Of a stretch of 64,000 nucleotides of DNA, positions 40,176-49,449 are shown one piece after another. A program made the translations under genes and the position numbers. The first letter of the stretch is position 1, and every line of letters begins with the position of its first letter. Below the pieces are notes generated by a model. That model was not told the origin of the DNA. It made no database searches and was given only the letters and a program-made list of their open reading frames with translations. This stretch comes from Kineosporia rhizophila. Lineage in GTDB: Bacteria > Actinomycetota > Actinomycetes > Actinomycetales > Kineosporiaceae. The DNA is taken from contig NZ_JAJSOH010000010.1 of assembly GCF_021277265.1 (NCBI RefSeq), positions 1-64,000 of the forward strand, read 5' to 3'.

Positions 40176-40192
40176 TCTAGGAGACGTTCTGC

Positions 40193-41152
40193 GTGAGCGC
40201 CGATTCCTCCGTGGCCCAGCCCGTCGTGGCTCCGCCCGAACCTGACCCGCTCGTCACCCAGCCGGTGGTCCAGCTGCGCCACCCCTGGCGCTGGGTCGCC
40301 ACCGTGGTGGTCGCGGTACTGACCGCCCAGGTCGTGAACGGCCTGGTCACCAACCCGTTCTTCCAGTGGGACCGGTTCGCCCACTGGTTCGCCCAGGCCT
40401 CCATCCTCGACGGCCTGCTGCTGACTCTGCAGGTCACGGCCTACAGCGCGGTGCTCGGGCTGGCCGGCGGCATCGTCCTGGCCCTGATGCGCCTGTCGCC
40501 CAACCCGCTGCTGCAGGCGGTCAGCTGGACCTACATCTGGCTGTTCCGGTCGATCCCCCTGATCGTGCTGCTGATCTTCCTGTTCAACTTCTCCGCGCTC
40601 TACCCCGAGCTCGGCCTGGGCATCCCGTTCGGCCCGGTGTTCACCTCGTTCGCCACCACCGACCTGCTCGGCTACACGGTGATCGCGGTGATCGGGCTGA
40701 GCCTGAACGAGGCGGCGTACGCGGCCGAGGTGGTGCGGGCCGGGATCGCCTCGGTCGACCAGGGCCAGCACGAGGCGGCCACCGCGCTGGGGCTGAGCCG
40801 CACCCGGCAGTTCCGCCGGATCGTCCTGCCGCAGGCGTTGCGCACCATCGTGCCGGCCTACGTGAACCAGCTGATCGGCCTGATCAAGGCCAGTTCCCTG
40901 GTGTTCTACGTGTCGCTGCTCGACCTGTTCGGCGTGGTGCAGAGCATGAGCTCCACCTTCCCCGGGGACATCGTGCCGCTGCTGCTCGTGGCCACCGTCT
41001 GGTACGTGATCCTGACCAGCATCCTCTCGGTGGTCCAGTACTACGTCGAGCGCTACTACGCCCCCGGCGCCCTGCGCACCGTTCCCCCCACCCCCTGGCA
41101 GAAACTGCGCCGGGGCGTGACGAATCTGGTCGTCAACCGGAGGTTCTCGTGA
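40193..41152 (+). CDS. Polar amino acid ABC transporter, permease
   Basis: The 319-residue protein is a HisM/GlnP-type permease with about five to six membrane segments and the EAA loop QHEAATALGLSRTRQFRRIV followed by LPQALRTIVPAYVNQ. The N-terminal 45 residues are a cytoplasmic extension. GTG 40193 has AGGAG ten bases upstream. The stop overlaps the ATPase start (GTGA). The sulfur-type leader upstream suggests cystine, cysteine or another sulfur amino acid as substrate (inference). Confidence 0.93.
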   Translation: MSADSSVAQPVVAPPEPDPLVTQPVVQLRHPWRWVATVVVAVLTAQVVNGLVTNPFFQWDRFAHWFAQASILDGLLLTLQVTAYSAVLGLAGGIVLALMRLSPNPLLQAVSWTYIWLFRSIPLIVLLIFLFNFSALYPELGLGIPFGPVFTSFATTDLLGYTVIAVIGLSLNEAAYAAEVVRAGIASVDQGQHEAATALGLSRTRQFRRIVLPQALRTIVPAYVNQLIGLIKASSLVFYVSLLDLFGVVQSMSSTFPGDIVPLLLVATVWYVILTSILSVVQYYVERYYAPGALRTVPPTPWQKLRRGVTNLVVNRRFS

Positions 41153-41907
41153 CCGCAGTGGAGATCCGTGAGGCCACCAAGTCGTTCGGCACCCACAAGG
41201 TGCTCGACGGGATCGGCCTGAGCATCCCGGCCGGGCAGGTGGCGGCGCTCATCGGCCCGTCCGGCGCCGGCAAGTCCACCCTGCTGCGCACGATCAACCA
41301 CCTCGACCGGCTCGACCTGGGCTACGTGAAGCTGTTCGGCGAACTGGTCGGTGTGCGCGAACACCGCGGCCGGCTGCACGAACTGAGCGACCGGGCGATC
41401 CGGGCCCAGCGCTCCCGGATCGGTTTCGTGTTCCAGAACTTCAACCTGTTCCCGCACCTGACCATCCTCGAGAACGTGATCGAGGCGCCGCTGGCGCACC
41501 GCCGCCACCCACCGGCCGAGATCCGGCAGAAGGGGCTGGCCCTGCTGGAGCGGGTCGGGATCGCCGAGAAGGCGCACGCCTACCCGCGTCAGCTCTCCGG
41601 CGGGCAGCAGCAGCGCGCGGCCATCGCCCGGGCCCTGGCCCTCGAGCCGGAGCTGATCCTGTTCGACGAGCCGACCTCGGCGCTCGACCCGGAACTGGTC
41701 GGCGAGGTGCTCACGGTGATCCGCGACCTGGCCGGCACCGGCACCACCCTGATCATCGTCACGCACGAGATCGCCTTCGCCCGTGAGGTCGCCGACCTGG
41801 TCTTCTTCCTCGACGAGGGCCGGCTGGTCGAGCACGGCCCGGCCCGTCAGGTGATCGACCGGCCCGAGCACCCCCGCACCCGCGAGTTCCTCGCCAAGGT
41901 CCTGTAA
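41149..41907 (+). CDS. Polar amino acid ABC transporter, ATP-binding protein
   Basis: The 252-residue ATPase has Walker A (GPSGAGKSTLLR), Q-loop FVFQNFNLFPHLT, signature LSGGQQQRAAIARAL, Walker B LILFDEPTSALD and H-loop IIVTHE. It is the GlnQ/HisP type. An insertion after the first third (LFGELVGVREHRGRLHELSD) is typical of amino-acid importers. The GTG start overlaps the permease stop. Confidence 0.95.
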   Translation: MTAVEIREATKSFGTHKVLDGIGLSIPAGQVAALIGPSGAGKSTLLRTINHLDRLDLGYVKLFGELVGVREHRGRLHELSDRAIRAQRSRIGFVFQNFNLFPHLTILENVIEAPLAHRRHPPAEIRQKGLALLERVGIAEKAHAYPRQLSGGQQQRAAIARALALEPELILFDEPTSALDPELVGEVLTVIRDLAGTGTTLIIVTHEIAFAREVADLVFFLDEGRLVEHGPARQVIDRPEHPRTREFLAKVL

Positions 41908-41941
41908 CCACCTCCCCCGCAGCACGTTCCCAAGGAGAACC

Positions 41942-42937
41942 ATGTCCAGATCCACCATCGCCCTGGCCACCGTCCTGCTCGTCACCCTGGCGGCCTGCGG
42001 TGGCGAGGCCGACGCGACCTCCGCGCCGGCCGGCACGACCGGCAGCAACCAGGTGAAGATCGCGGTGGCCACCGGCGACCCGTACACCGAGACCACGATC
42101 GACATCGACGTGCAGGAGGACCTGCGGGCCAAGCTGCCGGCCGAGATCCGGGACAGCGGCAAGCTGGTGATCGGGGTCGGCGCCCTGCCCGCCGGTTTCC
42201 CGCCGCTGGCGTTCGTCGGTACCGACCAGAAGACGGTCACCGGGGCCGAGCCCGACCTGGGCCGGCTGGTCGCCGCCACCCTCGGGCTGGAGGCCGAGGT
42301 GTCGAACGTGACCTGGGAGAACCTGTTCGTCGGGATCGACAGCGGCCGCAACGACGTCGGTTTCTCCAACATCACCGACACCGAGGAACGCAAGCAGAAG
42401 TACGACTTCGCCGCGTACCGCAAGGATGACCTGGCCTTCCAGGTGAAGAAGGAGAGCACCTGGAACTTCGACGGCGACTACCGCAACCTCGAAGGGCTGG
42501 TGGTCAGCGTCGGCCGGGGCACCAACCAGGAGAAGATCCTGCTGGAGTGGCAGAAGAAGCTGCAGGGCGAGGGCAAGGACTTCGAGGTCAAGTACTTCCC
42601 CGACAACAACAGCATCAAGCTGGCCCTGACCTCGGGCAAGATCGACGCCTACTTCGGCCCCAACCCGGGGATCCAGTACGAGGTCGCCCGGGGCGCCTCG
42701 GGCAGCTCGCCGACCCGCGGCGCGGGTCAGTGGTCGGGCGCCGGTGACACGCTGCAGGGTCTGATCGCGGCCACCACGAAGAAGGACAACGGGCTGGTCG
42801 AACCGCTGGCCGGGGCGATCGACTACCTGATCGAGAACGGCCAGTACGAGGCCTGGCTCAAGGCCTACCAGCTGGAGAACGAGGCAGTCGAGAAGGCGGA
42901 GATCAACCCGCCGGGGCTCCCGCTCGACAACTCCTGA
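41942..42937 (+). CDS. Extracellular solute-binding lipoprotein (family 3)
   Basis: The 331-residue protein has a lipoprotein signal (TVLLVTLAAC with the lipidated cysteine at residue 19) and a family-3 binding fold: KLVIGVGALPAGFPPLAFV, then EPDLGRLVAATLGLEAE, and SNITDTEERKQKYDFAAYRK. It delivers the substrate to the permease. It follows the ATPase by 34 bp with AAGGAGAACC just before ATG 41942. The ligand cannot be named from the sequence, but the leader points to a sulfur amino acid. Confidence 0.93.
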   Translation: MSRSTIALATVLLVTLAACGGEADATSAPAGTTGSNQVKIAVATGDPYTETTIDIDVQEDLRAKLPAEIRDSGKLVIGVGALPAGFPPLAFVGTDQKTVTGAEPDLGRLVAATLGLEAEVSNVTWENLFVGIDSGRNDVGFSNITDTEERKQKYDFAAYRKDDLAFQVKKESTWNFDGDYRNLEGLVVSVGRGTNQEKILLEWQKKLQGEGKDFEVKYFPDNNSIKLALTSGKIDAYFGPNPGIQYEVARGASGSSPTRGAGQWSGAGDTLQGLIAATTKKDNGLVEPLAGAIDYLIENGQYEAWLKAYQLENEAVEKAEINPPGLPLDNS

Positions 42938-42944
42938 GACCACG

Positions 42945-42989
42945 AACTGAGGACGTGTGTGCGCTCGGTGCGCACACACGTCCTCGGTT
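42945..42989. terminator. 20-bp-stem hairpin, copy 1 of a 33-nt inverted element
   Basis: The arms 42945-42964 and 42970-42989 pair over 20 bp with one G-T pair; the loop is TCGGT. It lies between the convergent binding-protein gene (stop 42937) and the coiled-coil gene (stop 42998). The core 42951-42983 is the exact reverse complement of 43469-43501. The arm core is GGACGTGTGTGCGC. Confidence 0.85.
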
Positions 42990-42997
42990 TGCCCGGG

Positions 42998-43348
42998 TCA
43001 GCGACCGCTGTTGGGCCATTCGGGGTTGACGAAGTTGGTCAGCATCTCGAGAAGCCGGTCCTGCTTCGCATGCAGCCCCTTCATCTCGGCCCGCATGTCG
43101 TTGAGCACAGCCGTGTGCATGTTCAAGGTATTGCTGTGCGCCTCTTGCACCTGGGCCTGCCGCTTCTGCTCCTGCCACAACTGGTTCAGCATCACGCTGT
43201 GCTGAGCCTGGTTCATTTTCAGGTAGTCCAGCGACCGCGTGTGCGACCGCACCACGGCCCCGAGATGCCCCTCAGGACCGACTTTTCCGTCTTCCATACC
43301 CAGCACCCGCTCCATCGCCGAGACCCGGTCTTCCAGACTCGCCATCAT
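42998..43348 (-). CDS. Small coiled-coil protein, function unknown
   Basis: I recognise no family. The 116-residue product begins MMASLEDRVSAMERVLGMED and continues with heptad-like stretches (LDYLKMNQAQHSVMLNQLWQ; LNDMRAEMKGLHAKQDRLLE), so it is probably a soluble coiled coil. ATG 43348 has GAGG and GGAGG upstream. It sits alone between two copies of one palindromic element and separates the ABC transporter from the maltokinase operon, in the place where glgB often lies in related clusters. Confidence 0.7.
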   Translation of the reverse strand: MMASLEDRVSAMERVLGMEDGKVGPEGHLGAVVRSHTRSLDYLKMNQAQHSVMLNQLWQEQKRQAQVQEAHSNTLNMHTAVLNDMRAEMKGLHAKQDRLLEMLTNFVNPEWPNSGR

Positions 43349-43467
43349 GCTGCCTCGTCCTCCCAGAGCACTTCGGCCGCAGCCCCCGCGACTGCGCCAT
43401 TTGGAATAGTGCCACAAGGTTCGGGGCTTTCCCAATTTGCGCCACCCACCCCAACCACAACAAACAA

Positions 43468-43502
43468 GGGACGTGTGTGCGCACCGAGCGCACACACGTC
43501 CC
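43468..43502 (-). terminator. 15-bp-stem hairpin after maltokinase, copy 2 of the 33-nt element
   Basis: The perfect arms GGGACGTGTGTGCGC (43468-43482) and its complement (43488-43502) enclose the loop ACCGA. It lies 15 bp after the maltokinase stop codon. Bases 43469-43501 are the exact reverse complement of 42951-42983. Confidence 0.85.
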
Positions 43503-43517
43503 CAGTTCTGTTCGGAG

Positions 43518-45050
43518 TTACCGGACGGAAGACCTGGCCAGCAGCCGCCCCACCGCGCGCAGCGGCACCTCGACCCAGCCGGGCCGGTGCCGCGTCTCGT
43601 AAACCACCTCGTAGAGCGCCTTGTCGAGCTCCAGCGCGCGCAACAGCTCGGCATCCTGACGCGGGTCGCGACCGGCCTCGGCCGCGTAGCCGTTGAGGTA
43701 GGCCTCCCGGCACTCACTGGCCCAGGTGGAGGCGGCCAGGGAACGCGGGTCGTCGTCGGCCAGCCCGAGAACCGAGTGCCGGGCGGCGTAGTCGAACGAG
43801 CGCAGCATGCCCGCCACGTCGCGCAACGCCAGGTCGGGGTCGCCGCGCTCGGCCAGCGGCCGCAACGGCTCCCCCTCGAAGTCGAGCAGCACCCAGCCCC
43901 GGGCGTCCGAGTGCAGGGCCTGGCCCAGGTGCAGGTCGCCGTGCACGATCTGCAGGTCGGGCGCCTCGTCGAGGTGCCGCACCTTCTCGACCACCTCACC
44001 CGCGGCCGCGGCGTACTCGGCCAGTGCCGGCGCCGCCTCCAGCGCCCAGTTCAGCCGCTGCTTCAGGTGATCGGCCAGCGCCGCGAGCGTGGCCTTGGTG
44101 CTGGGACGGGTGGGCAGGGCCGCCGCGAGCGCTGCGTGCACCGCCGCCGTGGCCCCACCCAGCTGGGCCGACAGCCCGGCGAAGGTCTCGCCGTCGGTGA
44201 CCGCGCCGGTGGCGATGCGCCAGCCGTCGGAGCTGCCGGCGACGAACTCGGCCGCGGCCGAGAGGTGCCCCCAGGCGGGCTGACCGCCCGGCTGCACCCA
44301 CTCGCCCTCGACCCAGCCGACCAGCCGCGGCACCCGCTCGTTGCCGGCCCGGGCGAGCGCCCCGGGCACCACCACGTCGGGATTGCGGCCGGGCTGGAGC
44401 ACCCGGAAGAGCTTGATCATCACCGGGTCGGCGCCGTCCGGGCCGACGATGATCGAGGTGTTCGACTGCTCGCCGGAGAGCACCTTGGCGCTGCGGTGCG
44501 GGTCGGGCGGGTTCTCCCCGGCCCGGCGCACCCCCCGCACCCGGCTGCGCGGGGTGCCGGCCTCGGACATCGCCTCCGCCGAGGCGGCGATCAGCTCGGT
44601 CCAGGCCGACACGAAGTCCGGGTCGTGCGGGGCGTCGTAGACGTACCGCACGCCGTCCGGGGTGCGCAGCTCGCCGAGCAGCGCGTGGGCCAGGTCGGGC
44701 ACCGGCTCGGCCCGGTAGGTCAGCGGCACCTGGTAGGTGGCCGAACCCGCGTCGGAGGGCGACTGCCCGGCCGGCAGCGCACTGATCAGGTGCACCACGA
44801 TCCCGACCGGACGCTCGATCGCCGCCTCCGGCGCCAGCACCGGCTGCCCCTCGGGGGGCAGCGCGATCTCACCCGTGGCCGGTTCGACCACCGACGGGGC
44901 CGGCACCGGCGGGACCAGCATGATCTGGCCCGCCGGAGCCAGGGTGACCCCGCCGTGGCCGGCCGAGAACCAGCGCTGCCGGGGCAGCCAGCTGGCCAGC
45001 AGCCCGGCCACGTCGACGGCACCGGTGGACGGCTTGCCCGGTTCGCTCAT
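43518..45050 (-). CDS. mak: Maltokinase (Mak/Pep2)
   Basis: Maltokinase phosphorylates maltose with ATP to maltose 1-phosphate, the donor for GlgE. The 510-residue protein has the N-terminal cap domain ([15 protein letters not shown]), an ATP-site loop [14 protein letters not shown], the catalytic loop [15 protein letters not shown] and the metal aspartate in [15 protein letters not shown]. The phosphotransferase fold is shared with aminoglycoside kinases, but length and neighbours give the assignment. ATG 45050 overlaps the treS stop (ATGA). Confidence 0.95.
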   Translation of the reverse strand: MSEPGKPSTGAVDVAGLLASWLPRQRWFSAGHGGVTLAPAGQIMLVPPVPAPSVVEPATGEIALPPEGQPVLAPEAAIERPVGIVVHLISALPAGQSPSDAGSATYQVPLTYRAEPVPDLAHALLGELRTPDGVRYVYDAPHDPDFVSAWTELIAASAEAMSEAGTPRSRVRGVRRAGENPPDPHRSAKVLSGEQSNTSIIVGPDGADPVMIKLFRVLQPGRNPDVVVPGALARAGNERVPRLVGWVEGEWVQPGGQPAWGHLSAAAEFVAGSSDGWRIATGAVTDGETFAGLSAQLGGATAAVHAALAAALPTRPSTKATLAALADHLKQRLNWALEAAPALAEYAAAAGEVVEKVRHLDEAPDLQIVHGDLHLGQALHSDARGWVLLDFEGEPLRPLAERGDPDLALRDVAGMLRSFDYAARHSVLGLADDDPRSLAASTWASECREAYLNGYAAEAGRDPRQDAELLRALELDKALYEVVYETRHRPGWVEVPLRAVGRLLARSSVR

Positions 45051-46819
45051 CGGGCGGCCCCGGCGTTCGCGCTGGCGGCGATCGAGGTGCCGATGTTGCG
45101 CGCGGTCGGGTCGATCGGGGGTGTGATCGAGAGCCAGTAGAAGTCCCGCGAGCCCATGGTCAGGGTCAGCTCACCGGTCTGCGGCACCGGCTTGAACCCG
45201 GTCCCGCCGAAGATGTCGCTGATCTCGTGGTCGGCGGTCCAGTGCGGCAGGTTCAGCGTGGTCGCCTGGGCGGTGCGGCTGAGGTTGTTGACGCACAGCA
45301 GGATCTCCGGGGCGGTGCCGGTCTCCGGGTCGCCCTGGTAGACCCGCAGGAAGGCGAGCACGGCCGGGTTGTCGGCCTCGACCGCCTGGTAGGTGCCCAT
45401 CCCGAAGGCCGGGTGCTCGCGCCGGATCTGCAGCATCGAGCGCACCCAGTTCAGCAGCGAGCTCGAGGTGGCCAGCTGCGCCTCCACGTTCACCGCCGCG
45501 TAGTGGTACTGCAGCGACTGCACGGCGGGCAGGTAGAGCTTGCCCGGATCGGCAGTGGAGAAGCCGGCGTTGCGGTCCGGCGTCCACTGCATCGGGGTGC
45601 GCACCGCGTCGCGGTCGGGCAGCCAGATGTTGTCGCCCATCCCGATCTCGTCGCCGTAGTACAGCGTCGGGCTGCCGGGCATCGACAGGACCAGCGCGTG
45701 CGCCAGCTCGATCTCCGCGCGGGAACCGTCGAGCAGGGTCGCGAGTCTGCGCCGGATGCCGATGTTGGCCCGCATCCGCGGGTCCGGGGCGTACCAGCCG
45801 TACATCGCGGCGCGCTCTTCGGTGGTGACCATCTCGAGGGTGAGCTCGTCGTGGTTACGCAGGAAGGTGCCCCACTGGCCGTGCGCCGGGATGTCCGGGG
45901 TCTCGGCCAGGATGTCGACGATCGGCTTGGCCTTCTCGTCGCGCAGGGCGTAGTAGATCCGCGGCATCACCGGGAAGTGGAAGCACATGTGGCACTCCGG
46001 CTCGTCCTCGGTGCCGAAGTACTCCACCACGTCCTTGGGCCACTGGTTGGCCTCGGCCAGCAGGATCCGGCCCGGGTACTCCTCGTCGATCGTGGTGCGC
46101 AGCTTGCGCAGGAAGGAGTGGGTCTGCGGAAGGTTCTCGCAGTTGGTCCCGTCCTCCTCGAACAGGTAGGGCACGGCGTCCAGGCGGAAGCCGTCGATGC
46201 CCATGTCCATCCAGAACCGGACCACGTCGAGGATCGCCTCGCCGACCGCCGGGTTCTCGAAGTTCAGGTCCGGCTGGTGGCTGAAGAAGCGGTGCCAGAA
46301 GTACTGCCGGCGCACCGGGTCGAACGTCCAGTTGCTGGACTCGGTGTCGACGAAGATGATTCGGGCGTCCTGGTACAGCTCGTCGGTGTCGCTCCAGACG
46401 TAGAAGTCGCCGTACGGCCCCTCCGGGTCGTTGCGGCTGGACTGGAACCAGGGGTGCGCGTCCGAGGTGTGGTTGATCACCAGGTCGGTGATCACCCGCA
46501 GGCCCCGGGCGTGCGCCTGGGCGACGAACTCCTGGAAGTCCGGCATGGTGCCGAACTCCGGCAGCACGGCGCAGTAGTCGGCGATGTCGTACCCGCCGTC
46601 GCGCAGCGGCGAGGCGTAGAACGGCGGCAGCCAGAGGCAGTCCACGCCGAGCGACTGGATGTAGTCCAGTTTGCCGATCAGCCCGGTGAAGTCACCCGAG
46701 CCCGACCCGTTGGAGTCGGCGAAGGCCCGGACCAGGACCTCGTAGAAGACGGCCTTGCGGTACCAGTTGGGGTCGTTGTCGAGCCCCGGGTGGATTCCCG
46801 CACCGATGTTCCTGGGCAA
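45047..46819 (-). CDS. treS: Trehalose synthase TreS (maltose alpha-D-glucosyltransferase)
   Basis: TreS interconverts trehalose and maltose. The 590-residue GH13 protein reads [56 protein letters not shown] with the nucleophile, [19 protein letters not shown] with the acid/base glutamate, and [13 protein letters not shown]. These are family-diagnostic. The start is TTG 46819, supported by AGGAGG six bases upstream; it lies one base after the glgE stop. Not fused to maltokinase. Confidence 0.96.
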   Translation of the reverse strand: MPRNIGAGIHPGLDNDPNWYRKAVFYEVLVRAFADSNGSGSGDFTGLIGKLDYIQSLGVDCLWLPPFYASPLRDGGYDIADYCAVLPEFGTMPDFQEFVAQAHARGLRVITDLVINHTSDAHPWFQSSRNDPEGPYGDFYVWSDTDELYQDARIIFVDTESSNWTFDPVRRQYFWHRFFSHQPDLNFENPAVGEAILDVVRFWMDMGIDGFRLDAVPYLFEEDGTNCENLPQTHSFLRKLRTTIDEEYPGRILLAEANQWPKDVVEYFGTEDEPECHMCFHFPVMPRIYYALRDEKAKPIVDILAETPDIPAHGQWGTFLRNHDELTLEMVTTEERAAMYGWYAPDPRMRANIGIRRRLATLLDGSRAEIELAHALVLSMPGSPTLYYGDEIGMGDNIWLPDRDAVRTPMQWTPDRNAGFSTADPGKLYLPAVQSLQYHYAAVNVEAQLATSSSLLNWVRSMLQIRREHPAFGMGTYQAVEADNPAVLAFLRVYQGDPETGTAPEILLCVNNLSRTAQATTLNLPHWTADHEISDIFGGTGFKPVPQTGELTLTMGSRDFYWLSITPPIDPTARNIGTSIAASANAGAAR

Positions 46820-46820
46820 C

Positions 46821-49010
46821 CTAGACCCTCCTGACGTGGAGGACGTGGGCGGGCTGGAAGTAGGGGTCGAGACGCACGAAGTTGTGCTCCTGCCACGGGT
46901 ACGTGGTGCCCGTGATCAGGTCCTCGACGACGAAGCCGTCGAACCAGTCCAGGCCCAGGGCGGGCATGTCCAGGTGCACAGTGGTCTCTCGGGTGGTGTG
47001 CGGATCGAGGTTGACGACGACGATGAGCACGTCCTCGGGGCCACCGCCCGTCTCGCTCGACTCCAGCCGGCGCGAGTAGCAGATGACCTGCTCGTCGTCG
47101 ACGGCGTGGAACACGGTGTTGCGCAGGCGCTGCAGAGCCTTGTGGTTGCGCCTGATGTCGTTCAGCCGGGTGATGTACGGCGCGATGGATCGGCCGTGGT
47201 TCGACCCGCCCGGTTCGTAGCTGCTCCAGTCCCGTGGGCGGTACTGGAACTTCTCGCTGTCCAGATACTCCTCGCGACCCGGCAGCGGCGCACCCTCGCA
47301 GAGTTCGTAGCCGGAGTACATGCCCCAGCTCGGGGTGAGGGTGGCCGCGAGCACCGCACGCAGCTTGAAGGCCGACGGCCCCGCGTTCTGGAGGAAGTCG
47401 TGGAGGATGTCCGGGGTGTTAGGCCAGAAGTTCGGCCGCATGTAGTCGGCACTTGAGCCCGAGAGCTCGGTGACGTACTCGGTGATCTCCTGCTTGGTGT
47501 TGCGCCAGGTGAAGTAGGTGTACGACTGGTGGAAGCCGACCTTGCCCAGGGTGTGCATCATCGCCGGGCGGGTGAAGGCCTCGGCCAGGAAGATCACCTC
47601 GGGATGGGTCTCGTTCACCGTGCGGATCAGCCACTCCCAGAACGAGACCGGCTTGGTGTGCGGGTTGTCCACCCGGAACACCTTGATGCCGTGGTCGATC
47701 CAGTGGTTGACCACGCGCAGGATCTCGTTGGCCAGGCCGGCCGGGTCGTTGTCGAAGTTCAGGGGGTAGATGTCCTGGTACTTCTTCGGCGGGTTCTCGG
47801 CGTACGCGATGGTGCCGTCGGCCCGGGTGGTGAACCACTCGGGGTTCGACTTGGCCCAGGGGTGGTCCGGAGCGCACTGCAGGGCCAGGTCGAGCGCGAT
47901 CTCCAGGCCCAGCTCGTGGGCCCTGGCCACGAAGTGGTCGAAGTCCTCGATCGTGCCCAGGTCCGGGTGGATCGCGTCGTGACCGCCCTCGTCCGAGCCG
48001 ATCGCCCAGGTCGAGCCCGGGTCGGTCTCGCCGGGGGTGAGGGTGTTGTTCGGGCCCTTGCGGTTCACCCGGCCGATCGGGTGGATCGGCGGCAGGTAGA
48101 CGATGTCGAAACCCATCGCCGCGGCGGCCTCGAGCCGGGGCTCGGCCTGGCGGAAGGTGCCGGAGATCCAGCGCCCGTTCTCGTCCAGCCGGGCGCCCTC
48201 GGAGCGCGGGAAGAACTCGTACCAGGACGAGAACAGCGCGCGCTCGCGCTGCACCTCGAGCCTGAGCACCGGTGAGGGCGAGACCAGGTCGCGCAGCGGG
48301 CTCTCGTTCAGAGCGCCCTTGACCTGCAGCGACAGCCCGGCGGCGAGCCGCTCGGAGACCGAGCGGTTGCTGTTGCGCATCACCGCCGCGGCCTCGGTCA
48401 GGTTGAGCATCGGCTTACGGCGCTGGCGGGTCTCCTTGACCGCCCGCTCCATCAGCCGGGCGCCCTCCTCGAGCATCAGCTCGACGTCGACCCCGGAGCC
48501 GATCTTGATGACGGCGTCGTGCTCCCAGGTGCCGTACGGGTCGCTCCAGCCCTCGACCACGAACGACCACATGCCGATCCGGTCGGGCGTGAAACTGGCG
48601 TGGTACCGGTCGGTCCCGGGCGCGCCCGGGGTCATCCGGACCTCGGAGTGGCGGTTGCCCTCCGGGTCGATCAGGACGGCGGTGGCGGCCACCGCGTCGT
48701 GCCCCTCCCGGAACACGACGGCGCTCACCTCCACGGTCTCCCCGACGACGGCCTTGGCCGGCCAGCGCCCGCCGTCGACGTTCGGGGTCACCCCGGTGAC
48801 CGGGATGCGGCCGATGCCGGGACGTCCGTAGACGACCGACGCGCTCTCGCCCTTCCCCTGGGCGAGATAGGGGGCGGGGACGGGCGCGGAGAGCGCGGCG
48901 TCCCTGCCGTTGTACTCAGGGGTCGAGCTGGTCTGTGTCTCCATGCGTTTACCCGTTCCCGCGACGCCTGAGATGCGGTCGATCTGATCAAAGCCACTGT
49001 GCAGGCTCAT
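46821..49010 (-). CDS. glgE: Alpha-1,4-glucan:maltose-1-phosphate maltosyltransferase GlgE
   Basis: GlgE adds maltosyl units from maltose 1-phosphate to alpha-glucan chains. The sequence has the N-terminal beta domain ([20 protein letters not shown]), the insert [11 protein letters not shown], the family stretch [20 protein letters not shown], the nucleophile in [14 protein letters not shown], and the acid/base in [14 protein letters not shown]. From ATG 49010 (GGAAG five bases upstream) the protein has 729 residues; ATG 48944 would give 707. First gene of glgE-treS-mak and divergent from glgP. Confidence 0.95.
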   Translation of the reverse strand: MSLHSGFDQIDRISGVAGTGKRMETQTSSTPEYNGRDAALSAPVPAPYLAQGKGESASVVYGRPGIGRIPVTGVTPNVDGGRWPAKAVVGETVEVSAVVFREGHDAVAATAVLIDPEGNRHSEVRMTPGAPGTDRYHASFTPDRIGMWSFVVEGWSDPYGTWEHDAVIKIGSGVDVELMLEEGARLMERAVKETRQRRKPMLNLTEAAAVMRNSNRSVSERLAAGLSLQVKGALNESPLRDLVSPSPVLRLEVQRERALFSSWYEFFPRSEGARLDENGRWISGTFRQAEPRLEAAAAMGFDIVYLPPIHPIGRVNRKGPNNTLTPGETDPGSTWAIGSDEGGHDAIHPDLGTIEDFDHFVARAHELGLEIALDLALQCAPDHPWAKSNPEWFTTRADGTIAYAENPPKKYQDIYPLNFDNDPAGLANEILRVVNHWIDHGIKVFRVDNPHTKPVSFWEWLIRTVNETHPEVIFLAEAFTRPAMMHTLGKVGFHQSYTYFTWRNTKQEITEYVTELSGSSADYMRPNFWPNTPDILHDFLQNAGPSAFKLRAVLAATLTPSWGMYSGYELCEGAPLPGREEYLDSEKFQYRPRDWSSYEPGGSNHGRSIAPYITRLNDIRRNHKALQRLRNTVFHAVDDEQVICYSRRLESSETGGGPEDVLIVVVNLDPHTTRETTVHLDMPALGLDWFDGFVVEDLITGTTYPWQEHNFVRLDPYFQPAHVLHVRRV

Positions 49011-49449
49011 GGACGCTTCCGACGACCTTCCCGGCAGGGCCCCGACTCGGCCCCCGCCAATTCCGAACAACACCAACTGCCCAACATCCAGGTACCAGGG
49101 TCGGTCATGCCGGGGGGTCCCCGCATTTCCACCGCACCGTCACCGCCGAGCCACCATCAGGACGCCATCCGAACGCCCTCGGGCGGTACCCCACCGTTCA
49201 CCTGGCCCGCGTCACCGACACACCAGGCACCTGGAACGAATCCGCGAAGCGGGCCGCCCGCCGACCACCACGAATCATGGTCGCGCCAACGGCACCCCAG
49301 GCCCAGATCCAACCAGACAGTAGTTTCGTGGCGATCACTGCGGTGCTTCAAAACCTATCGGCAGCCTCCGGGTGAAACTTCTTGCGAGTTCCGCAAGAGG
49401 TTCACCGACTCGCCGAGAGAGATCCGCCGGCAGGGCCTAGGCTTGCCGG
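49011..49449. other. Divergent glgE-glgP intergenic region
   Basis: These 439 bp hold no convincing gene. They should contain the promoters of glgE (leftward) and glgP (rightward). The only clear structure is the dyad at 49372-49405. Confidence 0.7.
49372..49405. promoter_or_regulatory. Long dyad upstream of glgP, candidate operator
   Basis: The core TCTTGCGAGTTCCGCAAGA (49380-49398) has perfect 7-bp arms. Pairing continues outward to GTG (49372) and CAC (49405) with one wobble and one bulge. It lies 45 bp before the glgP start. LacI-type regulators of maltose and glucan genes in actinobacteria bind CTTGC-type dyads, so it may be such an operator (inference). Confidence 0.5.

Noticed and set aside
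42998..43999. A 333-codon minus frame joining the coiled-coil gene to upstream sequence
   Set aside because: The upstream part lies inside maltokinase in another frame and across the terminator; the real start is ATG 43348.
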